Positions 33,932-43,447 of a stretch of 64,000 nt of DNA are shown here, in pieces. How positions within the stretch are numbered: position 1 is the first letter of the stretch; each line of letters starts with the position of its first letter. A program made the position numbers and the translations under genes. The stretch is from Deltaproteobacteria bacterium (lineage in GTDB: Bacteria; Desulfobacterota; Binatia; UBA1149; SPBQ01): NCBI GenBank assembly GCA_029262375.1, contig JAJCZM010000049.1, positions 129,992-193,991 of the forward strand, read 5' to 3'. The notes under the pieces are model-generated. The model saw only the letters and a list, made by a program, of their open reading frames with translations. It was not told the DNA's origin and searched no databases.

Positions 33932-35628
33932 CAACTTCACCACGAGCGGCTATGCGCAGAAACGACATTGACGCACTGCGCATTTTCGCGACGTTTACAC
34001 TGTTCATCTTTCACAGCGCAATGATTTTCAATCCAGCGCCGTTCTTCCACATTCGCAACGACGAGGTCTCGATCGTCTTCCTCATCGTCTGCGGATTCAT
34101 CAGCCTGTGGCACATGCCATTGTTCTTCTTCCTGGCGGGATGGTCGCTGTTCCACTCAATCGCCGGACGCGGCGCAGGCGGCGTCGTACGCGAGCGACTG
34201 CGACGCATCGGCATTCCGCTCGTGCTCGGCAGCGCGGTGTTCGGCCCGCCGATCAAATACCTGGAACTGAAGAGCGGGCTGGATTTCAATCACGCAGGTT
34301 TTCGCGTGCGCGAGGACCTTCAGGACAGCTTCCGCGAGGTAATTCCGTCGGGCCTCGACGTCATGCCGGCATTCGACGAATCGTTCACGGAGTTCCTGCC
34401 GACGTTCTTTACCAATGTGGATCGGTTCTCGTGGTCACACCTGTGGTTCATCGCATACCTGCTCACCTTCACACTCCTTTACCTGCCGCTACTCGCGCGA
34501 TTCGCCCGCACACCGAAAGCCCACGGCCAAATGAAAGCGCAATGGCTGTATGCGCCGATTGCCCTACTCGCATTGATCCAAATGACTCTGCGCCCGCACT
34601 GGCCGGGCATCCAAAACCTCTACAACGACTGGGCCAACGTCGCGTACTACTCGACGTTTCTCTTTCTCGGCTTCGCGTTCGCGCGAAGACCCGACCTCGA
34701 ACGGCTGGCGCATACGGAGAGTAAGCGCGCGCTGGCAATCGGCCTCGGCGCTTGCGGGGTTTTGCTGCTGGCGGTCGCCGAGATCGTAACGTCATCCGAC
34801 ATCGTTCTCGCGATGACCGCAGTAGCCGGTTGGTGTTTCATCATTGCGATTCTCGGCTTCGCGCATGCGCGATTCACAGTTCGAACGCAGCGATCGGCCT
34901 ACCTCTCGAGCGCAGCGTTCCCTATCTACGTCCTGCACCAGCCGGCCATCGTGTTCATCGGCTACCCGATCGTCGCACTGACGGCCGGTATCGCGGTGAA
35001 GTTCGCGCTAGTGACGACATTGGCGCTTGCCGCGACGATGTTGCTGTACCACGGCGTCGTACGGCGCTGCGCCGCGCTGCGTACCGCCACCGGAATGGAC
35101 GAGCGGTACTCAATGACAGCAAAGACAAGAAGGACACCACCCGCACCCCCCGCAGCTGCGGCTATCCTGATGGTAGCGATGCTGCTCACTTCGTCGTTGG
35201 CCCAGGCGTCGGGCCCCACGCCGCTGGGATTATGGTGGGCCGAGGGCGGCACGGCGAAGGTACGGATCGAACATTGCGGCGACGTCTTGTGCGGCCGTGT
35301 CGAATGGCTCCACGCGCCGCTCGGACGCGACGGCTGCCGGCTACGCGATGAACACAACCCGTCCGCCCGGCTCCGCGAACGGGCCGTAGAAGGACTGCGC
35401 ATTCTTTCCGACCTTCAACTCGGCGACGATCGCCGGACGTGGAAGGGCGGCAACATCTACGACCCCGGCAGCGGAAGAACGTACAGCTGCACACTGGAAA
35501 TGGTAGACAAAGATACGTTGGAGATCCGAGGCTACGTCGGCATCCCACTGCTCGGCCGCACTACCGCGTGGCATCGTGTCGGATCGCTCGGGCGCATGTG
35601 CGCGCTTGATCAAGAGGATCTGGAATGA
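33928..35628 (+). CDS. Acyltransferase 3 membrane protein fused to a secreted DUF2147 domain
   Basis: 566 residues. Residues 1-390 are an acyltransferase 3 with about ten membrane spans (RRNDIDALRIFATFTLFIFH, LWHMPLFFFLAGWSLF, HLWFIAYLLTFTLLYLPL, AFPIYVLHQPAIVFIGYP); this class acylates sugars or lipids on the cell surface. At residue 396 a Met begins what looks like a signal peptide (AILMVAMLLTSSLAQASG), then residues ~430-566 are DUF2147 (GLWWAEGGTAKVRIEHCGDVLCG, GGNIYDPGSGRTYSCTLEM, LEIRGYVGIPLLGRTTAWHR). DUF2147 is normally a separate exported protein. No stop lies between the parts, so this is either a true fusion or two proteins using an internal start. Confidence 0.9.
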   Translation: MTTSPRAAMRRNDIDALRIFATFTLFIFHSAMIFNPAPFFHIRNDEVSIVFLIVCGFISLWHMPLFFFLAGWSLFHSIAGRGAGGVVRERLRRIGIPLVLGSAVFGPPIKYLELKSGLDFNHAGFRVREDLQDSFREVIPSGLDVMPAFDESFTEFLPTFFTNVDRFSWSHLWFIAYLLTFTLLYLPLLARFARTPKAHGQMKAQWLYAPIALLALIQMTLRPHWPGIQNLYNDWANVAYYSTFLFLGFAFARRPDLERLAHTESKRALAIGLGACGVLLLAVAEIVTSSDIVLAMTAVAGWCFIIAILGFAHARFTVRTQRSAYLSSAAFPIYVLHQPAIVFIGYPIVALTAGIAVKFALVTTLALAATMLLYHGVVRRCAALRTATGMDERYSMTAKTRRTPPAPPAAAAILMVAMLLTSSLAQASGPTPLGLWWAEGGTAKVRIEHCGDVLCGRVEWLHAPLGRDGCRLRDEHNPSARLRERAVEGLRILSDLQLGDDRRTWKGGNIYDPGSGRTYSCTLEMVDKDTLEIRGYVGIPLLGRTTAWHRVGSLGRMCALDQEDLE

Positions 35629-36971
35629 ATTCGAGCGACGTCGTTTCTCGAGTCGAACGGCTCAACGCAGCTTTCCATCGTGAGGAGCTGCGCGCGGTGC
35701 GCATGATGGCACGCTCAGCGCTGGCGGTAATCGCGTGCATTGTGCCATGGATTACGATCGAGAACGGACTACCGGCGGCATTCTTTCTATACGCAATTCT
35801 CGCCGCCCTCCTGCTGCTACTTTTTGCAACGCGCCATCTGCTGGCACGCGATGTCGAGCGGCGCTGGCCGTGGTACGTCTTCATCGCCACAACGGCGATC
35901 CTCGTGACAGTGGCATTCATCGCGAACAATCCGCTGCAATCGACCGAGCTCCCGATCGCTTACCGGCTCGGACTCGGCAACCAAGCCTACCTGTTTCTGA
36001 TCATCGTACTGTCGGCATTCAGTTTCTCGCCTCGTATCGTCGCGTGGGCGGGCACTTGCTGTGCCGGGGTGTGGGTTCTCGCGACCTTGTATGCGCTCAC
36101 CCGCCCCGACTCGCTACCGCCGCTCACGAACGCAGATGCGATGGGCATGACGAGCGAGCATTTGGCCGCACTCGCCGGCGACCCTCGACGAGTAGACATC
36201 GGTGAGTCGATCAGACACGTCCTCGCGATGCTCGGTGTTACTGCGATCACCGCGTTGTGCGTAGGACAGGCGCGACGCTTCGTGGTCGGGCAGGTCGAAG
36301 CCGAGGATCGACGCAGTAACTTAGCTCGCTACTTCTCACCCGATCTCGTCGAAGAACTCGCCGAAGGCGACGCGAGAATTCTCGGACCGAGCAGTCACGA
36401 AGTCGTAATCGTATTCATCGACATAGTCGGCTTCACACGCATGGTTGAGTCGTGGAAGCCCGAAGCCGTACTCGATCTCTTGCGCGGTTATCACGGCACG
36501 ATTGCGCCCATCGTCTTCCGCCACGGCGGCACGATCGATAAGTACATCGGCGACGGCATCATGGTCACGTTCGGGACCCTCGTGGCCGGCTCGGACGATG
36601 CCGCAAACGCCATGCGCTGCGCCCAAGCAATCCTCACGGGTGTCGATCATTGGAACGAAGATCGAACCAGCGACGGCATGGTGCGTGTCGTCGTATCGAT
36701 CGGTGTTCACACCGGGCCGGTCGTCAGCGGAAACGTCGGCGGCAGCGATCGTCTGGAGTACACCGTCATCGGCGACGCGGTGAACGTAGCCAGCCGTATC
36801 GAGCGGCTGACACGGCGTCTGAACACGCCCTTACTCGCCAGCAACGCGGTCGTGGAACGTATCGAGGACACTTCGATGTACGATCTCGTGCGGATCGATG
36901 CCCAGGCGCTACCGGGCCGCAGCGCTCCGATCGACGTTTGGGCCCAAGCAAACCCTACATCGCCCGCCTAG
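35625..36971 (+). CDS. Membrane-bound class III adenylyl/guanylyl cyclase
   Basis: 448 residues. About six hydrophobic spans fill residues 25-230, then a cyclase catalytic domain. Metal-binding aspartates are in VFIDIVGFTRM and KYIGDGIMV; the transition-state Asn/Arg are in NVASRIERL; the base-recognition Lys is in IDKYIGD and a Thr in LEYTVIGDAVN, which favours ATP over GTP. The gene overlaps the preceding fusion gene by four bases (ATGA), so TetR regulator, acyltransferase-DUF2147 and cyclase form a coupled three-gene unit. The membrane part is an unclassified sensor. Confidence 0.92.
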   Translation: MNSSDVVSRVERLNAAFHREELRAVRMMARSALAVIACIVPWITIENGLPAAFFLYAILAALLLLLFATRHLLARDVERRWPWYVFIATTAILVTVAFIANNPLQSTELPIAYRLGLGNQAYLFLIIVLSAFSFSPRIVAWAGTCCAGVWVLATLYALTRPDSLPPLTNADAMGMTSEHLAALAGDPRRVDIGESIRHVLAMLGVTAITALCVGQARRFVVGQVEAEDRRSNLARYFSPDLVEELAEGDARILGPSSHEVVIVFIDIVGFTRMVESWKPEAVLDLLRGYHGTIAPIVFRHGGTIDKYIGDGIMVTFGTLVAGSDDAANAMRCAQAILTGVDHWNEDRTSDGMVRVVVSIGVHTGPVVSGNVGGSDRLEYTVIGDAVNVASRIERLTRRLNTPLLASNAVVERIEDTSMYDLVRIDAQALPGRSAPIDVWAQANPTSPA

Positions 36972-37038
36972 TTCGAGCACCGATCCCAACCAGCTCGATC
37001 GTTCGAAAACTTCCCAAATTTGCATTCTTGTCTGCCGG

Positions 37039-37048
37039 CCCCCCCCCC
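37039..37048 (+). repeat. Ten-base poly-C tract upstream of the HerA-like gene
   Basis: A run of ten C residues, 57 bases before the ATG at 37105. Such tracts can vary in length during replication and alter promoter spacing; no evidence of a promoter on either side was found. Confidence 0.5.
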
Positions 37049-37104
37049 TTCCCGTACCATGAATAGAACCGTCGCATTCCGGCGACCCAGGGGTATTGCA
37101 AGAC

Positions 37105-38805
37105 ATGTCTAATGGAACGGCGACGCCGAACGGCGCAAGCGGGCAGAACCCGATGACGAACAGACGCGAGTTCTCGGCCGACGCAGCGCGATCCCGTCAA
37201 TCGCAGCCCTACATGATCGGTCGCGTGGCATCGGTCTCAGTATCGACGGTAACCGGCGTTATCTGCCCGAACGAAATTGAAGGCGCAGCCGAGGCGGGCC
37301 AACAACTTCAAGTTGGTGCACTCGTCCGCATGCGTACTCTCGCATCGCACGCTTTCGGTCTCGTCACCGGACTGCGCGTCGAACAAGATGTATCGGGCCC
37401 GATCGTTACAGAGCGTCGTGTTTGCGACATCCGTCTCGTCGGCGAGATTCCGGACATCGTGGCTAACGACGGTCCACCATCATTCCAACGCGGCGTATCG
37501 ATCTATCCAGGACTGGGCGCAGAGATTTTCACGACCACCGCTCGTGAGCTGGGCTTCGTGTACGCACGGCCCCACGCATCGAACGTCAAGATCGGTACGA
37601 TCCATCAAGACCGCACACTGCCTGCCTTCGTCCTGACCGACGAAATGCTGGGCAAGCACTTTGCCGTGCTCGGCACGACTGGTTCCGGCAAGTCCTGCTC
37701 GGTCGCTCTCATCCTACGCTGCGTCCTCGAAAAGCACCCCGCAGGACACACGTTGCTTCTCGACCCACACAACGAGTACTCGCGCGCTTTCGGCGACCAG
37801 GCGGAAGTCGTTTCGCCGACGAACCTCGAGTTCCCCTACTGGCTGCTCAACTTCGAAGAGATCAAGTCGATCATGGTCAGCCGTCGCGAAGACTCCGCGG
37901 AAGCTGAAGCCGGAATCCTCAAAGAGGCGATCGTCGAAGCCAAGCGACGCTTCCTCGAAGAGTCTGCAGATGTGCAGCACATTACCGTGGATACCCCGAC
38001 GCCGTACCGGCTCGGAGAAGTGATGAAGCTCATCGACCAGACGCGCGGCGAACTGGAGAACCCGGAAAACTCTACGCCCTACCTTCGCTTGATGAACCGC
38101 ATCGAAGCGCTGCGCGCCGACCGGCGCCTCGACTTCATGTTCTCCGGTCACGTCGTACGCGACAACATGGCGGAAATCCTCTCGCAGCTGCTGCGCATTC
38201 CGGTTCGCGGCAAACCGATCACCATTCTCGACATTTCAGGGCTGCCCGCCGAGATCGTAGACGTGGTCGTCTCGGTTCTTTGCAGAATGATCTTCGACTT
38301 CGCCATGTGGAGCGATCGTGCGGACGGCCAGCCCGTTCTCCTCGTCTGCGAAGAAGCGCATCGCTACGCGCCTCAGGACGAGAGTCTCGGCTTCGGCCCG
38401 ACGAAACAGGCGATCTCGCGCATCGCCAAGGAAGGTCGTAAGTACGGCGTGTCGCTGTGTCTTGTGAGCCAACGGCCGTCGGAACTCTCTACGAGTATCT
38501 TGTCGCAGTGCAACACACTGTTCGCACTACGCATGAGCAACGAACGCGATCACGAGTACGTTCGCAACGCACTGCCGGACAGCGCGCACGGACTGATTGC
38601 AGCGCTTCCTTCGCTTCGAACGCAGGAGGCGATTGCCGTCGGAGAAGGTGTAACCGTTCCAATGCGATTACGGTTCGACGATCTCGCCGAGCAGTTCCGC
38701 CCGATGAGCGGCACGGCGAACTTCTCGACTGCGTGGCAAGAAGACGAACAAGACGAATCCTTCATCGAGAAGGTCATCGATCGTTGGCGACGCCAGCTTC
38801 GCTAG
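37105..38805 (+). CDS. HerA-like hexameric ATPase (DUF87)
   Basis: About 566 residues from the ATG at 37105 (a TTG three codons upstream is possible). Residues ~30-150 form the small HerA beta-barrel (MIGRVASVSVSTVTGVI). Walker A is FAVLGTTGSGKSCSVAL; the relay LLLDPHNEYSRAF follows; Walker B is PVLLVCEEAHRYAP; then a sensor/arginine region (RIAKEGRKYGVSLCLVSQRPSELS). HerA motors translocate DNA and usually pair with NurA nuclease; no nurA is in the window. It ends before a strong terminator. Confidence 0.9.
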   Translation: MSNGTATPNGASGQNPMTNRREFSADAARSRQSQPYMIGRVASVSVSTVTGVICPNEIEGAAEAGQQLQVGALVRMRTLASHAFGLVTGLRVEQDVSGPIVTERRVCDIRLVGEIPDIVANDGPPSFQRGVSIYPGLGAEIFTTTARELGFVYARPHASNVKIGTIHQDRTLPAFVLTDEMLGKHFAVLGTTGSGKSCSVALILRCVLEKHPAGHTLLLDPHNEYSRAFGDQAEVVSPTNLEFPYWLLNFEEIKSIMVSRREDSAEAEAGILKEAIVEAKRRFLEESADVQHITVDTPTPYRLGEVMKLIDQTRGELENPENSTPYLRLMNRIEALRADRRLDFMFSGHVVRDNMAEILSQLLRIPVRGKPITILDISGLPAEIVDVVVSVLCRMIFDFAMWSDRADGQPVLLVCEEAHRYAPQDESLGFGPTKQAISRIAKEGRKYGVSLCLVSQRPSELSTSILSQCNTLFALRMSNERDHEYVRNALPDSAHGLIAALPSLRTQEAIAVGEGVTVPMRLRFDDLAEQFRPMSGTANFSTAWQEDEQDESFIEKVIDRWRRQLR

Positions 38806-38832
38806 ACGCTTCGACGAGAGTCTGAAACAACG

Positions 38833-38864
38833 AAGGGGTAGGCCGAGTGGCCTGCCCCTTTTTT
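38833..38864 (+). terminator. Rho-independent terminator of the HerA-like gene
   Basis: Stem AAGGGGTAGGCC/GGCCTGCCCCTT with one wobble pair, loop GAGT, followed by a run of six T. Placed 28 bases after the stop and directly before the next start codon. Confidence 0.92.
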
Positions 38865-38865
38865 C

Positions 38866-39594
38866 ATGGATCTACCCTGGAGTGCCACCGAGCTATTGCT
38901 GGCGTTCGTTACGACGACCGTCGCGTCAGCAGTGCAGGGCTCTGTAGGTTTTGGACTCAATCTCCTCGCTGCGCCTATCCTTGCATTGATCGATCCGGCC
39001 TTCGTGCCCGGGCCGGCACTGGCCGCCGGCATCGTACAGCCCATCATCATGGGATGGCGCGAGCGAGCGTCCGTCGAATTGGGTCATATCGGCTGGGCGG
39101 CCATAGGTAGAGTGGCCGGAACGGCGACGGGCGTCGTCGTCCTCACGCTAGCCAGCGCAACGCAGGCAAACGTCACGTTCGGCGTCTTGGTATTGCTCGG
39201 CGTCGTGCTGAGCATACTCGGCTTGAATCTATCCCCCACACCGCGAGCGCTGATCGGAGCGGGCTGCGCGTCCGGCGTCATGGGGACAATTTCGTCGATC
39301 GGCGGACCGCCGATCGCTCTGCTCTACCAGCACGAACGCGGCAACAAGCTTCGTGGAACACTCGCCGGCCATTTCATGATTGGCAGCGCGATCGCGTTGG
39401 CAGGACTGACAGCGGCCGGACACTTCGGACTACACGACGCGATCGCCGCGTCCGTATTGGTGCCCGGAATCCTGCTCGGCTTCCCTCTCGCAACTCCGCT
39501 GGCACGTATCATCGACCGCCGCTCGGCGCGCCCGGCGATTCTAGCGCTAGCCGCGCTTGCAGCGCTACTCGTTATAGTCCGAGAGTTCGTCTGA
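38866..39594 (+). CDS. TauE/SafE (TSUP) family transporter
   Basis: 242 residues with seven to eight hydrophobic spans. The repeated family motif appears as VQGSVGFGLNLLAAPILALID in the first half and GCASGVMGTISSIGGPPIALLY in the second. TSUP proteins export or import small sulfonates, sulfite or organic anions. The ATG follows two bases after the terminator T-run, so it must either be read through from the HerA gene or use an initiation site within the terminator region; a later start is possible. It converges on the DUF3467 gene. Confidence 0.88.
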   Translation: MDLPWSATELLLAFVTTTVASAVQGSVGFGLNLLAAPILALIDPAFVPGPALAAGIVQPIIMGWRERASVELGHIGWAAIGRVAGTATGVVVLTLASATQANVTFGVLVLLGVVLSILGLNLSPTPRALIGAGCASGVMGTISSIGGPPIALLYQHERGNKLRGTLAGHFMIGSAIALAGLTAAGHFGLHDAIAASVLVPGILLGFPLATPLARIIDRRSARPAILALAALAALLVIVREFV

Positions 39595-39605
39595 CATCGC
39601 CACCT

Positions 39606-39920
39606 TCAGTGCACGACCTTCGGCATATCGGTCGCAACTTTGATCTCGCCGAACTTCTCTTCGTAGCGGCGGATGTTGTCACCGAGCGCAGCCACGATGC
39701 GTTTGACGTGCTCGGGCGTCGTAATCACGCGCGAGCGCAGATTCGCGACTCCCTGGCCCTGATCCGATTTCTGCGGCTGCACGAACAGGAAGTCGAGAAC
39801 GAACTCCTCCTTGCGGTGACTGACCATCATCAGGTTCGAGTAGACGCCCGAAGCCGATTGGGGATCGGTCTGAATCGAGATCTGTTGAGACTGCTGTTCT
39901 TGTTCTTTCTTGTCCGACAT
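39606..39920 (-). CDS. DUF3467 protein
   Basis: 104 residues. The short beta-rich body matches DUF3467: GVYSNLMMVSHRKEEFVLDFLFVQP, then RSRVITTPEHVKRIVAALGDNIRRYEEKFGEI. The N-terminus is Gln/Glu-rich. The function of the family is unknown. It is divergent from eboD and its stop is 11 bases from the TauE-type gene. Confidence 0.88.
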   Translation of the reverse strand: MSDKKEQEQQSQQISIQTDPQSASGVYSNLMMVSHRKEEFVLDFLFVQPQKSDQGQGVANLRSRVITTPEHVKRIVAALGDNIRRYEEKFGEIKVATDMPKVVH

Positions 39921-40052
39921 CCGTGTCTCCTCACGCGGCCGTCGCGATAGCTCCGGCTCGGCATTCGCCGGCGTAACGCCGTAGCCGCGACTGACGACTC
40001 ACTCAAGCGCCATAGAATCGATCTTGACCACCGCACAGGGCGCAACTAGGGT

Positions 40053-41321
40053 ATGCCTCGTCTCTCCGGTTCGGGCGTTCCCGGCATGTCACATAGGAAT
40101 CTCTTGCGACGCGCAGCCGAACACGCGGAGCCGAATATCGCGATCAGCCCCGTGACCGACACCTACATCCAACGCTTCTCCGTGCCGTTCGAGTACCCCG
40201 TCTTCTTCACCGACGGCGTCTTCGATCCGACCAATTCCACGCTCGTAGAGGCGCTCTCACGACTGGAGTCGACGCGACGTCATCGCGCGCTCGTCATCGT
40301 CGACTCAGGCGTCGCCGATGCGTTGCCCGCCCTGATCGCGCGCATCGAAGCATATGCGACAGCACACGACTCACGATTGACGCTGGCGGCTGCGCCATTG
40401 GTCGTCCCAGGCGGCGAGCGAACAAAGAACTCACCCGAGGTCGTTTCGCAACTACACGAGGCGATCGCGTCGGCCCACCTGGATAGGCAGTCGTTCGTAA
40501 TCATCGTAGGCGGCGGCGCCGTTCACGATACGGCCGGCTACGCCGCTGCGACCGCGCACCGTGGCGTACGCGTGATCCGTATTCCCACGACAGTCGAGGG
40601 ACAGAACGATTCCGGCGTCGGCGTAAAAAACGGATTGAACGCCTACGGCGCAAAAAACTATCTGGGAACGTTCGCGCCCCCATTCGCCGTCATCAATGAT
40701 ATTTCATTCATCGACACGCTGCCCAACCGTGACCGGCTCTCGGGCATCGCGGAAGCCGTCAAAGTCTCGCTGCTTCGCGACGAGAACTACTTTGAGTGGC
40801 TGTGGAACCAGTGCGACGCACTCACGCGTTTCGAGCGCGCGGCGATGCAACACATGATCCGGCGCAGCGCCGAACTCCATCTCGAACACATCGCCGGATC
40901 GGGCGATCCCTTTGAGTTCGGGTCGGCGAAGCCGCTGGATTTCGGCCACTGGGCCGCTCACAAGTTGGAAATCCTAAGTGACTACGACCTTCGGCACGGA
41001 GAGGCGGTGGCGATCGGAATCGCGATCGATGCGCGTTACTCCGCCGAGCACGGCCTACTCGATGAAGCCTGCGTCGCCAGAATTTGCGTGCTGCTCGAAC
41101 GCCTGGGCTTCACGCTGTGGCATCCGTCCGCCAGCACACGAAACGGCGACGGCCGTCGTATTGTGATGGACGGTCTGGACGAGTTCAGAGAGCATCTCGG
41201 CGGTGATCTCACCCTCACGCTGATCGATGCGATCGGGTCCAGTGTCGACACCAGCGGCATCGATACCGTGCGCATGGAACGCGCGATCGATTGGCTCGAA
41301 TATCGGGCCAAAGCGAGTTGA
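40053..41321 (+). CDS. eboD: EboD: 3-dehydroquinate synthase-like sugar phosphate cyclase
   Basis: 422 residues (a start at 40086 is as likely). The body begins YIQRFSVPFEYPVFFTDGVF, the usual EboD opening. NAD and substrate regions typical of the dehydroquinate synthase superfamily follow: IIVGGGAVHDTAGYAAATAHRG, RIPTTVEGQNDSGVGVKNGLNAYGAKNYLG, and the metal-binding Glu/His set in GIAEAVKVSLLRD, FGHWAAHKLE and LRHGEAVAIGIA. The ebo cluster makes or moves an unidentified small metabolite; it is known from scytonemin-producing cyanobacteria, algae plastids and a Pseudomonas repellent locus. This is the first of three coupled forward genes (eboD-E-C). Confidence 0.9.
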   Translation: MPRLSGSGVPGMSHRNLLRRAAEHAEPNIAISPVTDTYIQRFSVPFEYPVFFTDGVFDPTNSTLVEALSRLESTRRHRALVIVDSGVADALPALIARIEAYATAHDSRLTLAAAPLVVPGGERTKNSPEVVSQLHEAIASAHLDRQSFVIIVGGGAVHDTAGYAAATAHRGVRVIRIPTTVEGQNDSGVGVKNGLNAYGAKNYLGTFAPPFAVINDISFIDTLPNRDRLSGIAEAVKVSLLRDENYFEWLWNQCDALTRFERAAMQHMIRRSAELHLEHIAGSGDPFEFGSAKPLDFGHWAAHKLEILSDYDLRHGEAVAIGIAIDARYSAEHGLLDEACVARICVLLERLGFTLWHPSASTRNGDGRRIVMDGLDEFREHLGGDLTLTLIDAIGSSVDTSGIDTVRMERAIDWLEYRAKAS

Positions 41322-41325
41322 AGCC

Positions 41326-42534
41326 GTGAACCTTGGCGGATCCCCTGCCGTTCACCTGACCTACTGCTCGAACATCCATGCGGGCGAAAGCTGGTCGGAA
41401 ATCCGCGCGAACTTGGAGTCACACATCCCGGCGGTGCGCCGTCATCTCGGTCGCGACGGAAGCTTCGGAATCGGCTTGCGTCTTGGCGGCCGTGCAAGCC
41501 ACGAACTCGGGCTCGGGCAAGAGCTGGATCGATTTCGCGGCTGGCTCGACGACAACGGACTTTACGTCTTCACGATCAACGGCTTCCCTCACGGAAAGTT
41601 CCACGGCGCCCGCGTCAAGGAGCGCGTCTACCGGCCGGACTGGCTCGAGGACGAACGCCTCGTCTACACCGACCTGTTGGCTGAACAGCTCACGCGTTTA
41701 CTTCCGGATGGCGAAGCAATGGCAGGCAGCGTCAGCACCGTACCCGGCGCCTTCCGTCCTCGCGTGCCGTCGCACGACGACGCGCGCGCAATGGCACTGC
41801 GTATGGTGCGCCACGCCACGCGGCTGCACCGACTCGAGGGCGAATCAGGAAAAACCGTAACGCTCGCGATAGAGCCGGAACCGCACTGCCATATGGAGAC
41901 CATCGCAGAAACCGTCACGTTTCTCTCGGAACACATCGTTTCACGCCAAGCACTCGAGCTATTTGCGGCAAACACGGCCACGACGACGTCAGCTGCGGAA
42001 GAATTCCTGCGCGCACACATTGGAATCTGCCTGGACACCTGCCACGCGGCGGTCGAGTTCGAAGACCATACGGAATGTGTAAACGCCGTCGAACGAAACG
42101 GCTTCCACATTTTCAAGATGCAACTAAGCGCGGGGCTGCGCGTAGACGGCATCACCGACGTCACGGCGCGCGCACTCGACCGCTGGAACGACGACGTATA
42201 TCTTCACCAGGTCGTTGCGCGTACCGGAAGTTCGCTCGAACGGTTCGTCGACCTGCCGCAGGCGCTCGCCAACTTTCGTCTTCACAAGAGCACCGGTACC
42301 GATTGGCGCGTACACTTCCACGTCCCGTTGTTTCGCCGCGATCTCGGCGCCTTCATCAATACGCAGGATTTCCTCGAAGCCATCCTCGAGCGACAACGTA
42401 ACCTTCCGTTCACCACACACCTCGAGGTCGAAACCTACACATGGGACGTACTGCCATCCGAATTTCGCGCCGCCGGCGTCGACGAAGACATCGCACGCGA
42501 ACTGGCGTGGGTACTCGAGCAGCTCGAACGATGA
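41326..42534 (+). CDS. eboE: EboE: xylose-isomerase-like TIM-barrel protein
   Basis: 402 residues from GTG 41326, five bases after the eboD stop; a longer upstream frame overlaps eboD and is rejected. Typical EboE text: HLTYCSNIHAGESWSEI at the start, LGGRASHELG, VFTINGFPHGKFHGARVKERVY, then IEPEPHCHMETIAETV and HIGICLDTCHAAVEFED, which provide candidate metal ligands (Glu, His, Asp), and HLEVETYTWDVLP. It probably isomerises or epimerises a cyclic or sugar-like intermediate. Its stop overlaps the eboC start as ATGA. Confidence 0.9.
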   Translation: MNLGGSPAVHLTYCSNIHAGESWSEIRANLESHIPAVRRHLGRDGSFGIGLRLGGRASHELGLGQELDRFRGWLDDNGLYVFTINGFPHGKFHGARVKERVYRPDWLEDERLVYTDLLAEQLTRLLPDGEAMAGSVSTVPGAFRPRVPSHDDARAMALRMVRHATRLHRLEGESGKTVTLAIEPEPHCHMETIAETVTFLSEHIVSRQALELFAANTATTTSAAEEFLRAHIGICLDTCHAAVEFEDHTECVNAVERNGFHIFKMQLSAGLRVDGITDVTARALDRWNDDVYLHQVVARTGSSLERFVDLPQALANFRLHKSTGTDWRVHFHVPLFRRDLGAFINTQDFLEAILERQRNLPFTTHLEVETYTWDVLPSEFRAAGVDEDIARELAWVLEQLER

Positions 42535-43442
42535 GCACTTCGAGTACGCCTGCGGCCGCAACACAGCGAAACACGAAGCTGCGCGTGCTGCTACGACTCG
42601 GGCGCGTCTCGAACCTGCCGACCGTTTGGTCGAACGTCATTGCCGGCGCAGTGCTCGGCGGATCGACTCTGGTCACCGAGAACGTGTTCCTACTGGTCGT
42701 CTCTGCGTCTCTTTTCTATGTAGGAGGGATGTTCCTCAACGACGCATTCGACAGGGATATCGACGCTCGGGAGCGACCTGAGCGACCGATTCCGTCGGGG
42801 GAGATCTCCGCTGCGCAGGTATTCGGCGGTGGCTTCGGTCTTCTCGCCGGCGGAGCGGCCGTCGCGTTGCTCGCGGCTTCATCGCTGGGCGTCGAGACCA
42901 CGGGTGTCGCGATCGCCGCCGCCGCACTTGCGGCAGCCATCGTGTTGTACGATCTCGCGCACAAAGGAAATCCTCTTGCGCCTATCGTCATGGGATCGTG
43001 CCGTGCGATCGTTTACGTACTGGCAGCACTCGCGAGTGGAGGCGACTTCGACGCGGGTCTACAACTTCCCGCGATCGCGATTCTCGCGTACGTCGCGGGC
43101 CTTACTTACGTCGCTGCACAGGAAAATCTTCGCGAAGTGAAGAACTGGTGGCCCGTCGTGCTCTTGGCCGCGCCGGCTTTGTTCGCACTACGCCAGCTGC
43201 CGCAGCAGCCGATCTCCGCTGCGTTCCTGATGCTACTCATCGTCTGGACGGGCGCAGCATTGGCGCGTATTGCCGGCAAAGGTCCGCGCGACGTTCCCGG
43301 CACCGTCACCAGGCTGATCGCAGGGATATCGCTGGTCGATGCGCTTGCGATCGCCGCCGTCGGCGGAACCGGCCCCGCTGCAATAGCCGCCGTCGGGTTG
43401 GTCGCGACGCGTATATTCCAAAGAAGTATCCCAGGTACGTAG
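42531..43442 (+). CDS. eboC: EboC: UbiA-family prenyltransferase
   Basis: 303 residues from the ATG that overlaps the eboE stop. Eight to nine membrane spans. The first Asp-rich motif of UbiA enzymes is present as NDAFDRDIDARERPERPI, and the second region appears as LYDLAHKGNPLAPIVMGSCR. UbiA enzymes attach a prenyl chain to an aromatic or cyclic acceptor; here presumably the product of EboD/EboE (inference). It ends five bases from the stop of the convergent eboF. Confidence 0.9.
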   Translation: MSTSSTPAAATQRNTKLRVLLRLGRVSNLPTVWSNVIAGAVLGGSTLVTENVFLLVVSASLFYVGGMFLNDAFDRDIDARERPERPIPSGEISAAQVFGGGFGLLAGGAAVALLAASSLGVETTGVAIAAAALAAAIVLYDLAHKGNPLAPIVMGSCRAIVYVLAALASGGDFDAGLQLPAIAILAYVAGLTYVAAQENLREVKNWWPVVLLAAPALFALRQLPQQPISAAFLMLLIVWTGAALARIAGKGPRDVPGTVTRLIAGISLVDALAIAAVGGTGPAAIAAVGLVATRIFQRSIPGT

Positions 43443-43447
43443 CGGGT

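Noticed and set aside
37105-38805. HerA-like ATPase as part of an anti-phage system
   Set aside because: No SIR2, DUF4297, NurA or other nuclease partner adjacent; neighbours are a cyclase and a transporter.
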